DNA from: Oscillospiraceae bacterium
GTDB taxonomy: Bacteria; Bacillota; Clostridia; Oscillospirales; Oscillospiraceae
Assembly: GCA_031288675.1 (NCBI GenBank)
Contig: JAITQY010000064.1
Coordinates: 1-36,317 of the forward strand
Direction: 5' to 3'
DNA length: 36,317 nt
Part shown: piece after piece, positions 1 through 7,789 of the stretch
Layout: each line of letters opens with the position of its first letter
Position numbering within the stretch: position 1 is the first letter of the stretch
Program-made: the position numbers and the translations under genes
Notes under the pieces: generated by a model
What the model was told of the DNA's origin: nothing
What the model saw: only the letters and a program-made list of their open reading frames with translations
Database searches by the model: none

Positions 1-541
1 ATAGGATGATAATCAAAGCGCCGCATACAAGGGTAACGACGTTCCGCAGGGTTACAAACCCCCGTGAGATTTCCAAATGCGCGTTGACTTTTACGATACC
101 GGGAACATTTATCAGTGATTTTTGTACAACGTCTGTATAAGCAATATCGTCAAGGGATATTTCATAGCGGTTGCGGAAAACGGATTCATCAATTTCGTCA
201 AAGAGGCGGTTATCGTGATATTGCTCCATAAAAGAAGCGAGGGCTTCCGCGCGGGAGACGAACTGCGCTTCGCTGATGTTGGTGATTTTTTCGATTTCAG
301 GCTGGATTGAGCGCGCCTGATCGTCGGTATAGGTTTCGTTAATAAACGCGACTATCTTGTTCTGCTGCTCTAAAGTTGCGATGATGTTGTCAATGTTGAC
401 GGAAAGGAGGGCGAAACTTCCTGTAATCAGCAGACAAGCGGCAATTACAAGAACGCTCGCAAAGGACATAAAGCCATTAATGAACATCCCTGAAACGCCC
501 TCGCGGATATTGTAGGCGATTTTACTCGCTAATCTGTCCAT
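1..541 (-). CDS. ftsX: Cell-division permease FtsX, C-terminus beyond window edge
   Basis: FtsX is the membrane partner of the FtsE ATPase; the complex sits at the septum and activates peptidoglycan hydrolases. Translating down from the ATG at 541 gives MDRLASKIAYNIREG, a first membrane segment around residues 20-45, then an extracellular domain with INETYTDDQ, PEIEKITNISEAQFVSR and MEQYHDNRLFDEI, typical of Gram-positive FtsX. The frame is still open at base 1, entering a second hydrophobic segment (VVTLVCGALIIIL), so roughly 180 of the usual 300 residues are present. The start has a good Shine-Dalgarno site (GGAGG, 9 bases upstream) and overlaps the end of the acidic frame at 522 by 20 bases, which fits a tight ftsE-ftsX operon. 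Identification is secure. Confidence 0.93.
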   Translation of the reverse strand, partial: MDRLASKIAYNIREGVSGMFINGFMSFASVLVIAACLLITGSFALLSVNIDNIIATLEQQNKIVAFINETYTDDQARSIQPEIEKITNISEAQFVSRAEALASFMEQYHDNRLFDEIDESVFRNRYEISLDDIAYTDVVQKSLINVPGIVKVNAHLEISRGFVTLRNVVTLVCGALIIIL

Positions 542-953
542 TGTCGGATTCCTCCTTTTCTGCGGGTTCTGTATCTGTGGAAGCGGCGTTGTCAATCGTT
601 TCGGTAATGATTTCGATAGTGTCATCTAACGCATCATACTGCTGAACCGGGACGTCAATATTCGTTACCGAAGATTCATCGGATGTAATATCGTTTTCAG
701 GGATTTCGTCATCGCCGGGGAAAGATACATCTGATTCTTCGGCGGTTCCGGCAAGGGTAGACGCGTCTTCCGTGTCCGTAAGCATACTGTCAAGCATTGC
801 CTGTACGAACTCCTTTACGGCGTCAATGTTCGGAGTAATAGGCTGAATAGGCTCGTCAGAATTCAAAGCCTCCTCAATCGGGTCAACTTCCGCTTCAGGC
901 TGAGCGGCGGTCTCCGAAGGTTCTTCCGGGGACGTTTCGTCCGTAACCATCAT
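522..953 (-). CDS. Acidic frame in phase with ftsE: probable detached C-terminal tail of FtsE
   Basis: This 143-residue frame is rich in Glu, Asp, Ser, Thr and Pro, with no recognisable domain and no membrane segment; two short stretches (near residues 43-58 and 104-120) could be helices. It lies between ftsE and ftsX in exactly the same reading frame as ftsE: after the ftsE TAA (981-983) nine codons (TQTEAPPPV) lead to its MM. The Pro/Glu-rich composition runs across the stop (PPAPVPEPE before it, TEAPPPV after it). No Shine-Dalgarno site precedes the MM. Its end overlaps the ftsX start by 20 bases, as expected of a true ftsE 3' end. I therefore read it as an FtsE tail cut off by one stop codon; the joined product would be about 386 residues. 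It could instead be a separate unstructured protein. Confidence 0.5.
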   Translation of the reverse strand: MMVTDETSPEEPSETAAQPEAEVDPIEEALNSDEPIQPITPNIDAVKEFVQAMLDSMLTDTEDASTLAGTAEESDVSFPGDDEIPENDITSDESSVTNIDVPVQQYDALDDTIEIITETIDNAASTDTEPAEKEESDNGQISE

Positions 954-980
954 GACAGGCGGCGGAGCTTCTGTTTGAGT

Positions 981-1682
981 TTATTCAGGTTCCGGAACAG
1001 GAGCGGGCGGCATATATTCGCCGATACTGTCGCGGATTATCAACCCGTCGTCTATGGCGATAACGCGCTTCTTCATCCGGTCAACCAAAGATTTCTCGTG
1101 CGTTACAACCAGAACCGTAGTTCCCTCTTGATTGATTTGTTCAAGAAGCGTCATAATTTCAAGGCTGCGCACAGGGTCAATGTTTCCTGTAGGCTCATCC
1201 GCGATAATTATCTGCGGATCGTTAACGAGGGCGCGCGCGATAGAAACACGCTGCTGCTCGCCGCCGGAAAGCTCGCTCGGGAATTTGTATTCGTAATCGG
1301 CAAGTCCGACTAACGCAAGTTTTTCCGGCACCTGACGGCGAATCTCCTTGTTGCTTTTGCCGATTACCCTTGCCGCGAGAGCGATGTTTTCATATACGGT
1401 TTTCTTCTCCATGAGACGGAAATCCTGAAAAATCGTACCGAGAGTTCGGCGAAGTTTTGGCAGGCGACGATGTTTCATATTGCCGACGTCGAAGTTATTA
1501 ACTATGACAGAACCTTGCGACGGCATTATTTCTCCGGTAATAAGCTTCATTATCGTACTCTTGCCGCTTCCGCTGGGACCGACAAGAAACGCAAATTCTC
1601 CGTCCTCAACGCTGAAGCTTATCCCTCGCAGAGCGTCGGTTCCGTTTTCATAGCTTTTGAATACATTTGTAAATTGTATCAT
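981..1682 (-). CDS. ftsE: Cell-division ATP-binding protein FtsE
   Basis: This is the cytoplasmic ABC ATPase that drives FtsX. All ABC motifs are visible: Walker A GPSGSGKST near residues 35-43, Q-loop in TIFQDFRLM, signature LSGGEQQRV, Walker B IIIADEPTG, and the H-loop VVTHE. The FtsE hallmark is the short, one-domain form starting MIQFTNVFKSY. The core ends near residue 222; the last dozen residues (YMPPAPVPEPE) are already a Pro/Glu-rich extension that stops at TAA and resumes in the same frame downstream. The gene follows the CdaR-type regulator by 56 bases and precedes ftsX. The core should be functional whether or not the tail is attached. Confidence 0.96.
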   Translation of the reverse strand: MIQFTNVFKSYENGTDALRGISFSVEDGEFAFLVGPSGSGKSTIMKLITGEIMPSQGSVIVNNFDVGNMKHRRLPKLRRTLGTIFQDFRLMEKKTVYENIALAARVIGKSNKEIRRQVPEKLALVGLADYEYKFPSELSGGEQQRVSIARALVNDPQIIIADEPTGNIDPVRSLEIMTLLEQINQEGTTVLVVTHEKSLVDRMKKRVIAIDDGLIIRDSIGEYMPPAPVPEPE

Positions 1683-1738
1683 TTTATGTCAGTTATCCAA
1701 TCGGCGCAGACGGAAAGCCCGTTACGCCAGACCTCCCT

Positions 1739-2848
1739 TTATTTTTGTCCGCGCGACGTCAGGTAACGCCGAATCATCAGCGCGACCTTAAAGATTATCG
1801 CGTGGTCGAATTCCCTAATATCCAATCCGGTGATTTTCTTTATCTTTTCTAATCTGTAAACAAGGGTGTTTCGGTGTACGAATAGTTTGCGTGAAGTTTC
1901 CGAGACGTTAAGATTGTTCTCAAAGAACTGATTGATAGTGTGCAGGGTTTCGGATTCGAGGTCATCAATAGAGTTCTTTTTGAAAATTTCGGCAAGGAAG
2001 CGTTCGCAAAGCGTTCGGGGAAGCTGATAGATTATGCGTCCGATACCGAGATTGTCATAGCGCGTAATCATCTTCTCATCGGAGAAGACCTTTCCGATTT
2101 CAATGGCGACCTGAGCCTCTTTGTACCGTTCGGGAAGCTCGCGGAGATTTTTCGCGGTGCCGCCGATACCGATAGTAGCGTTGACCATAAGTTCGTCCCG
2201 CAGCGCGTTGAGAATGCTCTGCGCGACGGCTTCGTATTCCTCGCCCTCCGTGTCAAATTCTTCAGAAGGTTCAGGGTCAAAGGATTTAATCAGCACACAA
2301 TCGGCGTCACTGACAACGAACGCGAAATCCTTATTTTTATCAGGAAACATTCCGCTTAACAGGTCGGAAACATAGCTTTCTGTACGCTCAGAATCTTGGC
2401 GTATAAGGAAAACGGCACGGCGTTCCTCCAGAGGCAAACGAAGCTCCGCCGCTTTTGCGTAGGTCTCGCTAAGCAGAGTGTTGTCAGAAATCAGGTTTTT
2501 CAAAAACAGCGACTTGTCAACGCGCTCCGCCGCATATTGCTTAGATTCGCGCAGCATAAAAGCGGCAAGAGTAACGATAGTTTTCGCGTTTTCGTCCTCA
2601 CCTTCGACGAAAGCGGCGTATTCAAAATCTTCGCCGTCGGAAAGGTCTTCTACCGCATGAAAAGTGTAGCCGTCAAGAATCAGTATCTCCCCGTCCGCAT
2701 CGGCAAATGAGGCGGCAGCGGCGGTGAAGCGGTTCGGCGCGCTTGGCGTACTTGCCGCAACCGTATAACCGTTGCTGTCAATTACGCCTAATATTCTGTC
2801 GGTAGCGGAGCGGCAACGCTCCACTAAACGCTCAAACAGTTTGTCCAT
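1739..2848 (-). CDS. CdaR/PucR-type transcriptional regulator
   Basis: The product resembles the CdaR/PucR regulators: a divergent N-terminal sensor region, a central GGDEF-like middle domain (about residues 115-270, with MVNATIGIGG and YKEAQVAIEIG) and a C-terminal helix-turn-helix of the PucR type, seen in LNVSETSRKLFVHRNTLVYR near residues 310-330. I chose the ATG at 2848 (MDKLFERLVE) because AGGGG lies just upstream; an upstream in-frame ATG at 2881 has no such site. The gene precedes ftsE-ftsX, a neighbourhood common in Clostridia, but the signal sensed is not evident. It has its own sigma-A promoter and a large inverted repeat around the start of transcription, suggesting autoregulation. 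Confidence 0.82.
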   Translation of the reverse strand: MDKLFERLVERCRSATDRILGVIDSNGYTVAASTPSAPNRFTAAAASFADADGEILILDGYTFHAVEDLSDGEDFEYAAFVEGEDENAKTIVTLAAFMLRESKQYAAERVDKSLFLKNLISDNTLLSETYAKAAELRLPLEERRAVFLIRQDSERTESYVSDLLSGMFPDKNKDFAFVVSDADCVLIKSFDPEPSEEFDTEGEEYEAVAQSILNALRDELMVNATIGIGGTAKNLRELPERYKEAQVAIEIGKVFSDEKMITRYDNLGIGRIIYQLPRTLCERFLAEIFKKNSIDDLESETLHTINQFFENNLNVSETSRKLFVHRNTLVYRLEKIKKITGLDIREFDHAIIFKVALMIRRYLTSRGQK

Positions 2849-2898
2849 TTGTATCCCCTTTCGTATCGCGATAATCATCATTCAAACAGTGAAAGACA

Positions 2899-2932
2899 AT
2901 TATGTAACGTTATTCAGACAACATTACATAAT
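2899..2932. promoter_or_regulatory. 13-bp inverted repeat at the regulator's transcription start
   Basis: Arms ATTATGTAACGTT and AACATTACATAAT pair with one mismatch around an 8-base spacer. The repeat begins directly downstream of the -10 box, where a bound protein would block initiation. It could also form an RNA hairpin in the leader, but no T-run follows, so an operator is likelier than a terminator. Confidence 0.55.
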
Positions 2933-2934
2933 AC

Positions 2935-2963
2935 ATTATAACATTTATTCGTGACATAAGCAA
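2935..2963 (-). promoter_or_regulatory. Sigma-A promoter of the CdaR-type regulator
   Basis: On the minus strand TTGCTT (2958-2963) and TATAAT (2935-2940) are separated by exactly 17 bases, about 87 bases upstream of the ATG at 2848. It lies between tgt and the regulator, so ftsEX can be transcribed independently of tgt. Confidence 0.75.
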
Positions 2964-3002
2964 GCACTTTTTTTGAATTTTCCGTATGAATAAAAACATT
3001 CT

Positions 3003-4109
3003 TCATGCGAGCGCTTCAAATACCTTAAATTCCGCGAAAGAGCCATCGTCAATGGAGCTTCGTATACGGCTCATCAGATTATTAAAGAACGTTAGGTTGT
3101 GTATAACGGCGAAGCGGAGCGCAAGCATTTCCTCCGCCTTAAACAAGTGGCGGATGTATGCGCGGCTGTAGTTCCGGCACACAGGACAACCGCAATTGCC
3201 GTCAACCGGGGAAAAATCCCGAGCGTACTTTTCGTTCTTGATATTCAAAGTTCCGCAGGAGGTGTAGAATTTGCCGTGCCGCCCGTTTCGGGCTGGCAGC
3301 ACGCAGTCGAACATATCTACTCCGCGCTTGACGGCTTCCACGATGTTCTCCGGCGTGCCTACTCCCATTAGGTAACGCGGCTTGCCGACCGGCATTTCTT
3401 CCTCGACCGCTTCGATGGTATCATACATCTCCTGAGCGGATTCGCCGACCGCAAGTCCGCCTATAGCGTGGCCGGGCAAATCAAGCTCCGCGATTTCGCG
3501 CATCATACCGCGTCGGAGCGCGGCATTGGCGCCGCCCTGACTGATACCGAAGAGTACCGTGCGTTCCGAACCGCCGTCAAGTCTGAGCAGTTCGTCGTTA
3601 CAGCGTCGCAGCCAACGGACAGTACGTTCGCAGGAGGCTTTAATGTATGCGTCGGGAGCGGGCAGACCGATGCACTCGTCAAACGCCATAGCAATGTCTG
3701 TTCCAAGCGCGTACTGTATACGGATACTGTCCTCCGGCGACATAAAAATCTTGCGACCGTCAATGTGACTGCTGAACGCGACGCCGTCCTCCGTGATTTT
3801 GCGCAGGTTCGCGAGCGAGAAGATTTGAAAGCCTCCGCTGTCGGTAAGTATAGGACGGTTCCAGCGCATAAACCCGCGCAGACCGCCCGCATCGCGCACT
3901 AAATCTTCACCGGGACGCAGGTGCAGGTGATAGGTGTTACACAGAGCGATTTGGCAGCCGGCGGTTTCAAGGTCGGCTGCAGACAGCCCTCCTTTAATTG
4001 CCGCCTGTGTCGCGACGTTCATAAAGGCGGGGGTTTGAACGGTACCGGAAGGCAGGGAAATCTCGCCTAAACGGGCTTTTTGAAAAATTTTTTTGATTTT
4101 GAATGTCAT
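3003..4109 (-). CDS. tgt: Queuine tRNA-ribosyltransferase (Tgt)
   Basis: The bacterial enzyme swaps guanine 34 of GUN-anticodon tRNAs for preQ1 on the way to queuosine. Family motifs are plain: TPAFMNVATQAAIKG near the N-terminus, LTDSGGFQIFSL with the catalytic Asp, GISQGG, GGLAVGE, the second catalytic Asp in VDMFDCVLPARNGRHG, and the zinc ligands C-x-C-x2-C (NCGCPVCRNYSRAYIRHLF). The ATG at 4109 (MTFKIKKIFQKARLGE) has GGAGAGC upstream and gives 368 residues, the usual length; a further upstream ATG would add 23 atypical residues. No queA or other queuosine gene lies nearby. It is divergent from the collagen-like gene. Confidence 0.96.
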   Translation of the reverse strand: MTFKIKKIFQKARLGEISLPSGTVQTPAFMNVATQAAIKGGLSAADLETAGCQIALCNTYHLHLRPGEDLVRDAGGLRGFMRWNRPILTDSGGFQIFSLANLRKITEDGVAFSSHIDGRKIFMSPEDSIRIQYALGTDIAMAFDECIGLPAPDAYIKASCERTVRWLRRCNDELLRLDGGSERTVLFGISQGGANAALRRGMMREIAELDLPGHAIGGLAVGESAQEMYDTIEAVEEEMPVGKPRYLMGVGTPENIVEAVKRGVDMFDCVLPARNGRHGKFYTSCGTLNIKNEKYARDFSPVDGNCGCPVCRNYSRAYIRHLFKAEEMLALRFAVIHNLTFFNNLMSRIRSSIDDGSFAEFKVFEALA

Positions 4110-4187
4110 TTTGCTCTCCAAACGCGTATATTGGTATGAGGCAAACGCCTCGGGAAATCTATAATAGAAAGCGAGCAATATTTAATC

Positions 4188-4751
4188 ATGAGTTGTTGCT
4201 ATAAAACACCGGCGCCGTTTAATGCGTCCGCGTCCGCAGTCAGCAGTCCCATGCTCCATTATATGCCCGTTACAGGCACGCAAGGTCCGGCAGGAGCACG
4301 CGGCGCAACGGGAGCGACCGGCTTACAAGGTCCGCGCGGAATAACGGGAGCAACTGGCATGACCGGTGCTACCGGAATGACTGGGGCGACAGGCGCGACA
4401 GGATTAACGGCGATCACGTCATTTGGAACCGGATATAATGCCACAGTCAGGACAGTGGGACCGATAACAACCGGCAACTCGGTAGCTATTCCGGTAGACA
4501 CTCTTACCGGCAACAGCGCGACCGTAACGGCGAGTTCACCGACGATTACACTTGCCGAACCGGGAGTGTACCAAGTCACATTCTCCGTAAATCCGACCTC
4601 CAGCGCGGATACAAACGCTTCGTTCACGCTGACTTCTAACGGGACTCTGTCTCCCGGAGCGGTACAGACCACTGCGCTGACAGCGAACACCCCGGCAAAC
4701 GTCTCCAAAACAGTAAACGTAACGGTAACTAATCCAAACACCCAAATCTGA
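4188..4751 (+). CDS. Collagen-like repeat surface protein (BclA-like), frame continues past TGA
   Basis: Residues 1-30 contain no clear signal peptide, like exosporium BclA proteins; residues 31-78 are collagen-type Gly-X-Y triplets ([19 protein letters not shown] then repeated GATGMT). A beta-rich C-terminal domain follows, resembling the globular head of clostridial collagen-like proteins. The frame stops at TGA (4749-4751) after NTQI, but the same frame continues with LQVTPTAAATLTGPAGGA and ITATRIADL up to TAA at 4845-4847, which looks like the natural end of such heads. The protein is therefore probably 218 residues in intact relatives and truncated by 31 here. The role is presumably spore or cell surface, inferred only from the family. 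No strong Shine-Dalgarno site is visible before the ATG. Confidence 0.75.
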   Translation: MSCCYKTPAPFNASASAVSSPMLHYMPVTGTQGPAGARGATGATGLQGPRGITGATGMTGATGMTGATGATGLTAITSFGTGYNATVRTVGPITTGNSVAIPVDTLTGNSATVTASSPTITLAEPGVYQVTFSVNPTSSADTNASFTLTSNGTLSPGAVQTTALTANTPANVSKTVNVTVTNPNTQI

Positions 4752-4847
4752 TTGCAGGTTACTCCGACAGCAGCCGCTACACTGACCGGTCCCGCGGGCG
4801 GCGCAATGATTACCGCTACGCGAATCGCGGATCTGCCGACGCCGTAA
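4752..4847 (+). pseudogene. In-frame continuation of the collagen-like protein after TGA
   Basis: Thirty-one sense codons follow the TGA without any frame change. Their product ends TGPAGGAMITATRIADLPTP, in keeping with the beta-rich head upstream. There is no start codon with a ribosome site here, so it is a severed C-terminus rather than a separate gene, unless the TGA is read through or is a base-call error. Confidence 0.5.
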
Positions 4848-4923
4848 ACATTTAAGGATAGCTTTTTGCGTATGCCGGCTAAAATCAGGAAATATTGTAC
4901 CGGCTGCTAATAGCTGGCGAGCA

Positions 4924-5213
4924 ATGCGATATAGTCGGCAGTCCGAAGTCGGCAGTCGGCAGGGGACGGGGAACGCGGTTGAATGGCAAGTCGCAAGTGG
5001 CAAATTGAAAATTAGGACGGGGGATACGGCGGGAGAGCAATGCTCGCCCCTACGAAAAACGAGACAGTCAGTAGTTAGTAGTCGAGAGTGGACGAGGGAC
5101 GTTAATCATTAAATATTAGTCATTAATCATTACGCAATCATTATAGCATAAAGTTTCTGATTTGTCTAGAAGAAAATTGCGTGTAACCGTAAATAATTTG
5201 TGAACATAATTAT
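4924..5213. repeat. Dispersed intergenic repeat, copy 1
   Basis: This non-coding block shares several modules, in the same order, with 33800-34106: AGTCGGCAGT-type direct repeats, a hairpin ending GCTCGCCCCTACG (5033-5055), the AT-rich string GTTAATCATTAA with TTAGTCATTAATCA, then TTTCTGATTTGTC and CGTAAATAATTTGTGAACA. Read on the minus strand the AT-rich end holds TAGACA, 17 bases, TATAAT (5140-5168). No coding sequence is apparent; a mobile or replicated non-coding element is the best reading. Confidence 0.7.
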
Positions 5214-5220
5214 TGACATA

Positions 5221-5242
5221 TATTTAGATCAAACTCTAAATA
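5221..5242. promoter_or_regulatory. 8-bp perfect inverted repeat
   Basis: TATTTAGA and TCTAAATA flank a 6-base spacer, just after a TTGACA at 5213-5218. The spot is between the repeat element and the long palindrome. It could be an operator, but no plus-strand gene follows; a weak promoter for a short RNA ending at 5343-5374 is possible. Confidence 0.3.
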
Positions 5243-5342
5243 ATAAATAATATTCAAGGAATATTTGCGGTCACAGTTCCTGTGCTGTTAATTTACTCAT
5301 ACAGGGAATATAGGAAAGAAACGCCGCGCTGACATGTTCATT

Positions 5343-5374
5343 ATAACCGGGACGGTAATTACCGTCCCGGTTAT
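5343..5374. terminator. 32-base perfect palindrome, probable bidirectional terminator
   Basis: Two 16-base arms beginning ATAACCGGGACGG pair perfectly. On the plus strand a T-rich run (GGTTTGTTTTAATT) follows. It lies 13 bases beyond the stop of the molybdenum hydroxylase gene, so it most likely ends that minus-strand operon and any plus-strand transcript arriving from 5215. Confidence 0.75.
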
Positions 5375-5386
5375 GGTTTGTTTTAA

Positions 5387-7741
5387 TTATATTATATCTA
5401 ACGCCGCAAGTACTCTGTCCGGAGTTGCCGGGGGATCCACCCATTTGCCGATAGCGTTATGGATGGCACAGATAATCAGGTGAGTATTCGCTAAACTATG
5501 GCTTATTCCGTTAGCCCCGTATGCGGCATTGCCCGCGCGGGTTTCAAGGAAGTGACGTGTGATAACGGGAACGTCAAGCATAGTCGGCTTTTTATAATCA
5601 ATCATATTGTTGTTGAGCATAACGCCGGTAGCGGGATCGTATACAAAGTCCTCTAAAAGCTGACAACCCTGAGAGAAGTACATAACCTGATCAATTTGGC
5701 TCTCCAGCGAGGTCGGGCGCATGATTTTTCCGGGGTCGGCAACCGCGCCGAGTTTAAGAAGCTCCACAACGCCGGTTTCCGTATCAACGGCTGCTTCGCA
5801 GAACGCGACGTTCATTGTATCCAGCTTCCGTCCCATATCGGTAGCCCACAAAGCGAGTGGAGGCTTGCCCTTATAGGTAGCGAACAAGTTCTCCCTAACT
5901 GCCGCAGCAAGCGGAAGCCGTTTGCCCGGATCAGCTTTGACGATTACGCATCCGTCCGCCATATCAAGGTCGGCGGCGGTAAGCCCTTTGAACGGATTAG
6001 GCTCCGGCGGCAGACCGAAGAAGAACATAGGCGGCGGCGCGTCCGCTTCCTTTATCGCTGACTCAAGTATTTTCTGCTTTAAGATGTTTGCGCACTCTTT
6101 TGTCACCCATGCAGAGGCTGTAGTGCCGTCGCTTCCTCCTCCGACCGGAGTAAACGTCTCGCGATAATCAAAGTCGATTTTCACATCGTCATATGATAAT
6201 CCAAGCTCCTCCGCAACGACCATAGCGTTGCACTCCACCGCGAATACGCCGAACAGAGGACCCTGTGTCGGCAGGTGAACCTCCCCGTTGCGAAGTTCTA
6301 ATTTGGAGCTGTAATCGGTGAAGCTGTGGCGCGGACACATCTGATAACGGAAGCTCACACCGTGTTTACGACCGTCAGGAAGCGTTTTTGTTCCGGCGCT
6401 GTGCCATTCCCAGCCGATTACTTCTTTAAGCGCCTTGACGCACGCCTCAAAGCTGGGAACCGCGTCACCGTCATCCTGACTGTTCGGACCGTGCAGATTA
6501 AGCCGCGCTACGTCGATCGGGTCTTTGCCGAGTTCCTCCGCGATTAGATAAATCGCCATAGTGCCGCTGTCCCAGTTAAACGGGCAGTGCTGACCGGAAA
6601 CATACATAAATCCGCGGTTGCTGTCCACTATCTCCATCTGCTGACGGATATTCTTGCACTTGAAAGTGAAGTAGGGACCGTAGCTTTGATCGCCGGAGGT
6701 TCCGAAGCTACTGCTTCCCCAGCCTCCGCCGTCCGCGATAGAATAATCGTCAACCGCGGTGATTAGTCCCTCGTTCGTGAAACCGACTTTCATCTTCATA
6801 TAGCGTTCCATCATTATCATATCGAAGGTTTCTTCACGCGTATCCACGCAACGTACAGGGCGTCCGGTGCGCTTGGAAAGAAGCGGAGTTATCTCCTGCG
6901 ACTTGCGAAGCCCCCAGTCGCAGTATTTGCCGCCCATAAACAAGCCCTCTTGCACGACTTTCTCAGACGGCAGGCGGTACATCTGAGCGATAGCGCTGCG
7001 TTCCCGCACCGCGCCCTCTATATGCAGACTTTGACCGCCCTCTCCGTAATACGGGTCGTCGAACCAATACGCGAAACTGCCGCTCGGATTCGGCATATGC
7101 GACGCAAACGACGGCATATAAAGCTCGTACTCCAATACCCTGTCCGCTTGCTTAAAGCCCTCGTCAATATCGCCCTGAATAGCTGTAGAGTAATTCACAT
7201 TGCCTTTTTTTGGCGGAGGAGGAGCGGGATTGCCCATTCCGCCGCTGGGAGCGTTCGCTTGCGGCGGCAATATTACCGTTGCGTCCTCCTTGCGGGATTC
7301 AAGCAAACTGGTATAGAAAGGAAGAACTTCCCATTCTATATCAAGGGCTTTAAGGGCTTCGTCGCAAATATCCAAGTCCTCAGCGACTACGATAACGCCG
7401 ACTTCCTGCTTTTCGTGGTCGGCATAGTTATCAAGCCATGCCCGCGCCGCACCGAAGCTTTCTCCGAAAGACTTCAGCGCGATAATATCGGGGTCATCCC
7501 ATTTTACAATATCGACTACCCCGGGAATCGCGGCGGCTTTAGCGGCGTCAACACTCTTTATACGCGCGTTAGCATAAGGACTGCGAAGGAATTTAGCTTG
7601 CAGCGTACCCGGCTGAAAATAGTCAATGCCGAACTTTGCCACTCCGCTTGCAAGCTGCGGAGAAAGTTTTCCGGGAACGTTTGGTTTCCCTACAACACGG
7701 AAAGTTTCGCGGTTTCCGTTTGCTCCGATAATGTCTGCCAT
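5387..7741 (-). CDS. Xanthine dehydrogenase-family molybdopterin-binding subunit, atypical active site
   Basis: The 784-residue product matches the large subunit of molybdenum hydroxylases: N-terminal a/b hammerhead domain (VPGKLSPQLASGVAKFGIDY, LQAKFLRSPYANARI), then the cofactor-binding region with FMGGKYCDWG, TGRPVRCVDTREETFD, AEELGKDPIDVARLNL and VGGGSDGTTASAW. Members of this family carry a G-x-G-E motif near the C-terminus whose Glu is the catalytic base; here the matching stretch reads GANGISHS (about residues 742-749) with His where Glu is expected. The usual M-R-x-x-G-x-P-Q motif is also altered (MYVSGQHCPF). No FAD or 2Fe-2S subunit gene is adjacent. The start has AAGGAGG upstream. 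It is the last gene of a set with CobW and a His-tailed protein. Substrate is unknown, and a non-canonical or non-catalytic role should be considered. Confidence 0.82.
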   Translation of the reverse strand: MADIIGANGNRETFRVVGKPNVPGKLSPQLASGVAKFGIDYFQPGTLQAKFLRSPYANARIKSVDAAKAAAIPGVVDIVKWDDPDIIALKSFGESFGAARAWLDNYADHEKQEVGVIVVAEDLDICDEALKALDIEWEVLPFYTSLLESRKEDATVILPPQANAPSGGMGNPAPPPPKKGNVNYSTAIQGDIDEGFKQADRVLEYELYMPSFASHMPNPSGSFAYWFDDPYYGEGGQSLHIEGAVRERSAIAQMYRLPSEKVVQEGLFMGGKYCDWGLRKSQEITPLLSKRTGRPVRCVDTREETFDMIMMERYMKMKVGFTNEGLITAVDDYSIADGGGWGSSSFGTSGDQSYGPYFTFKCKNIRQQMEIVDSNRGFMYVSGQHCPFNWDSGTMAIYLIAEELGKDPIDVARLNLHGPNSQDDGDAVPSFEACVKALKEVIGWEWHSAGTKTLPDGRKHGVSFRYQMCPRHSFTDYSSKLELRNGEVHLPTQGPLFGVFAVECNAMVVAEELGLSYDDVKIDFDYRETFTPVGGGSDGTTASAWVTKECANILKQKILESAIKEADAPPPMFFFGLPPEPNPFKGLTAADLDMADGCVIVKADPGKRLPLAAAVRENLFATYKGKPPLALWATDMGRKLDTMNVAFCEAAVDTETGVVELLKLGAVADPGKIMRPTSLESQIDQVMYFSQGCQLLEDFVYDPATGVMLNNNMIDYKKPTMLDVPVITRHFLETRAGNAAYGANGISHSLANTHLIICAIHNAIGKWVDPPATPDRVLAALDII

Positions 7742-7789
7742 ATATGAAATCCTCCTTTTTTACCCGTTAAATATTTATCTAAAAGTTTA

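Noticed and set aside
4131-4165. Promoter for the collagen-like gene (TTGGTA and TATAAT)
   Set aside because: The spacing is 23 bases, too long for sigma-A; no sporulation sigma consensus could be fitted with confidence.
4749-4751. Selenocysteine at the internal TGA of the collagen-like gene
   Set aside because: No stem-loop of bacterial SECIS type is evident right after the codon and collagen-like surface proteins are not selenoproteins.
4536-5003. 155-residue minus-strand frame across the collagen-like gene and the repeat
   Set aside because: Runs through a clear gene and non-coding repeat modules and is Cys/Arg-rich like random translation.
4924-5060. CRISPR-like array from the AGTCGGCAGT repeats
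   Set aside because: Units are about ten bases, adjacent or irregular, without unique spacers, and no cas genes occur.
6950-7747. 265-residue plus-strand frame opposite the molybdenum hydroxylase gene
   Set aside because: Shadow of a well supported gene; Arg/His-rich low-quality sequence without motifs.
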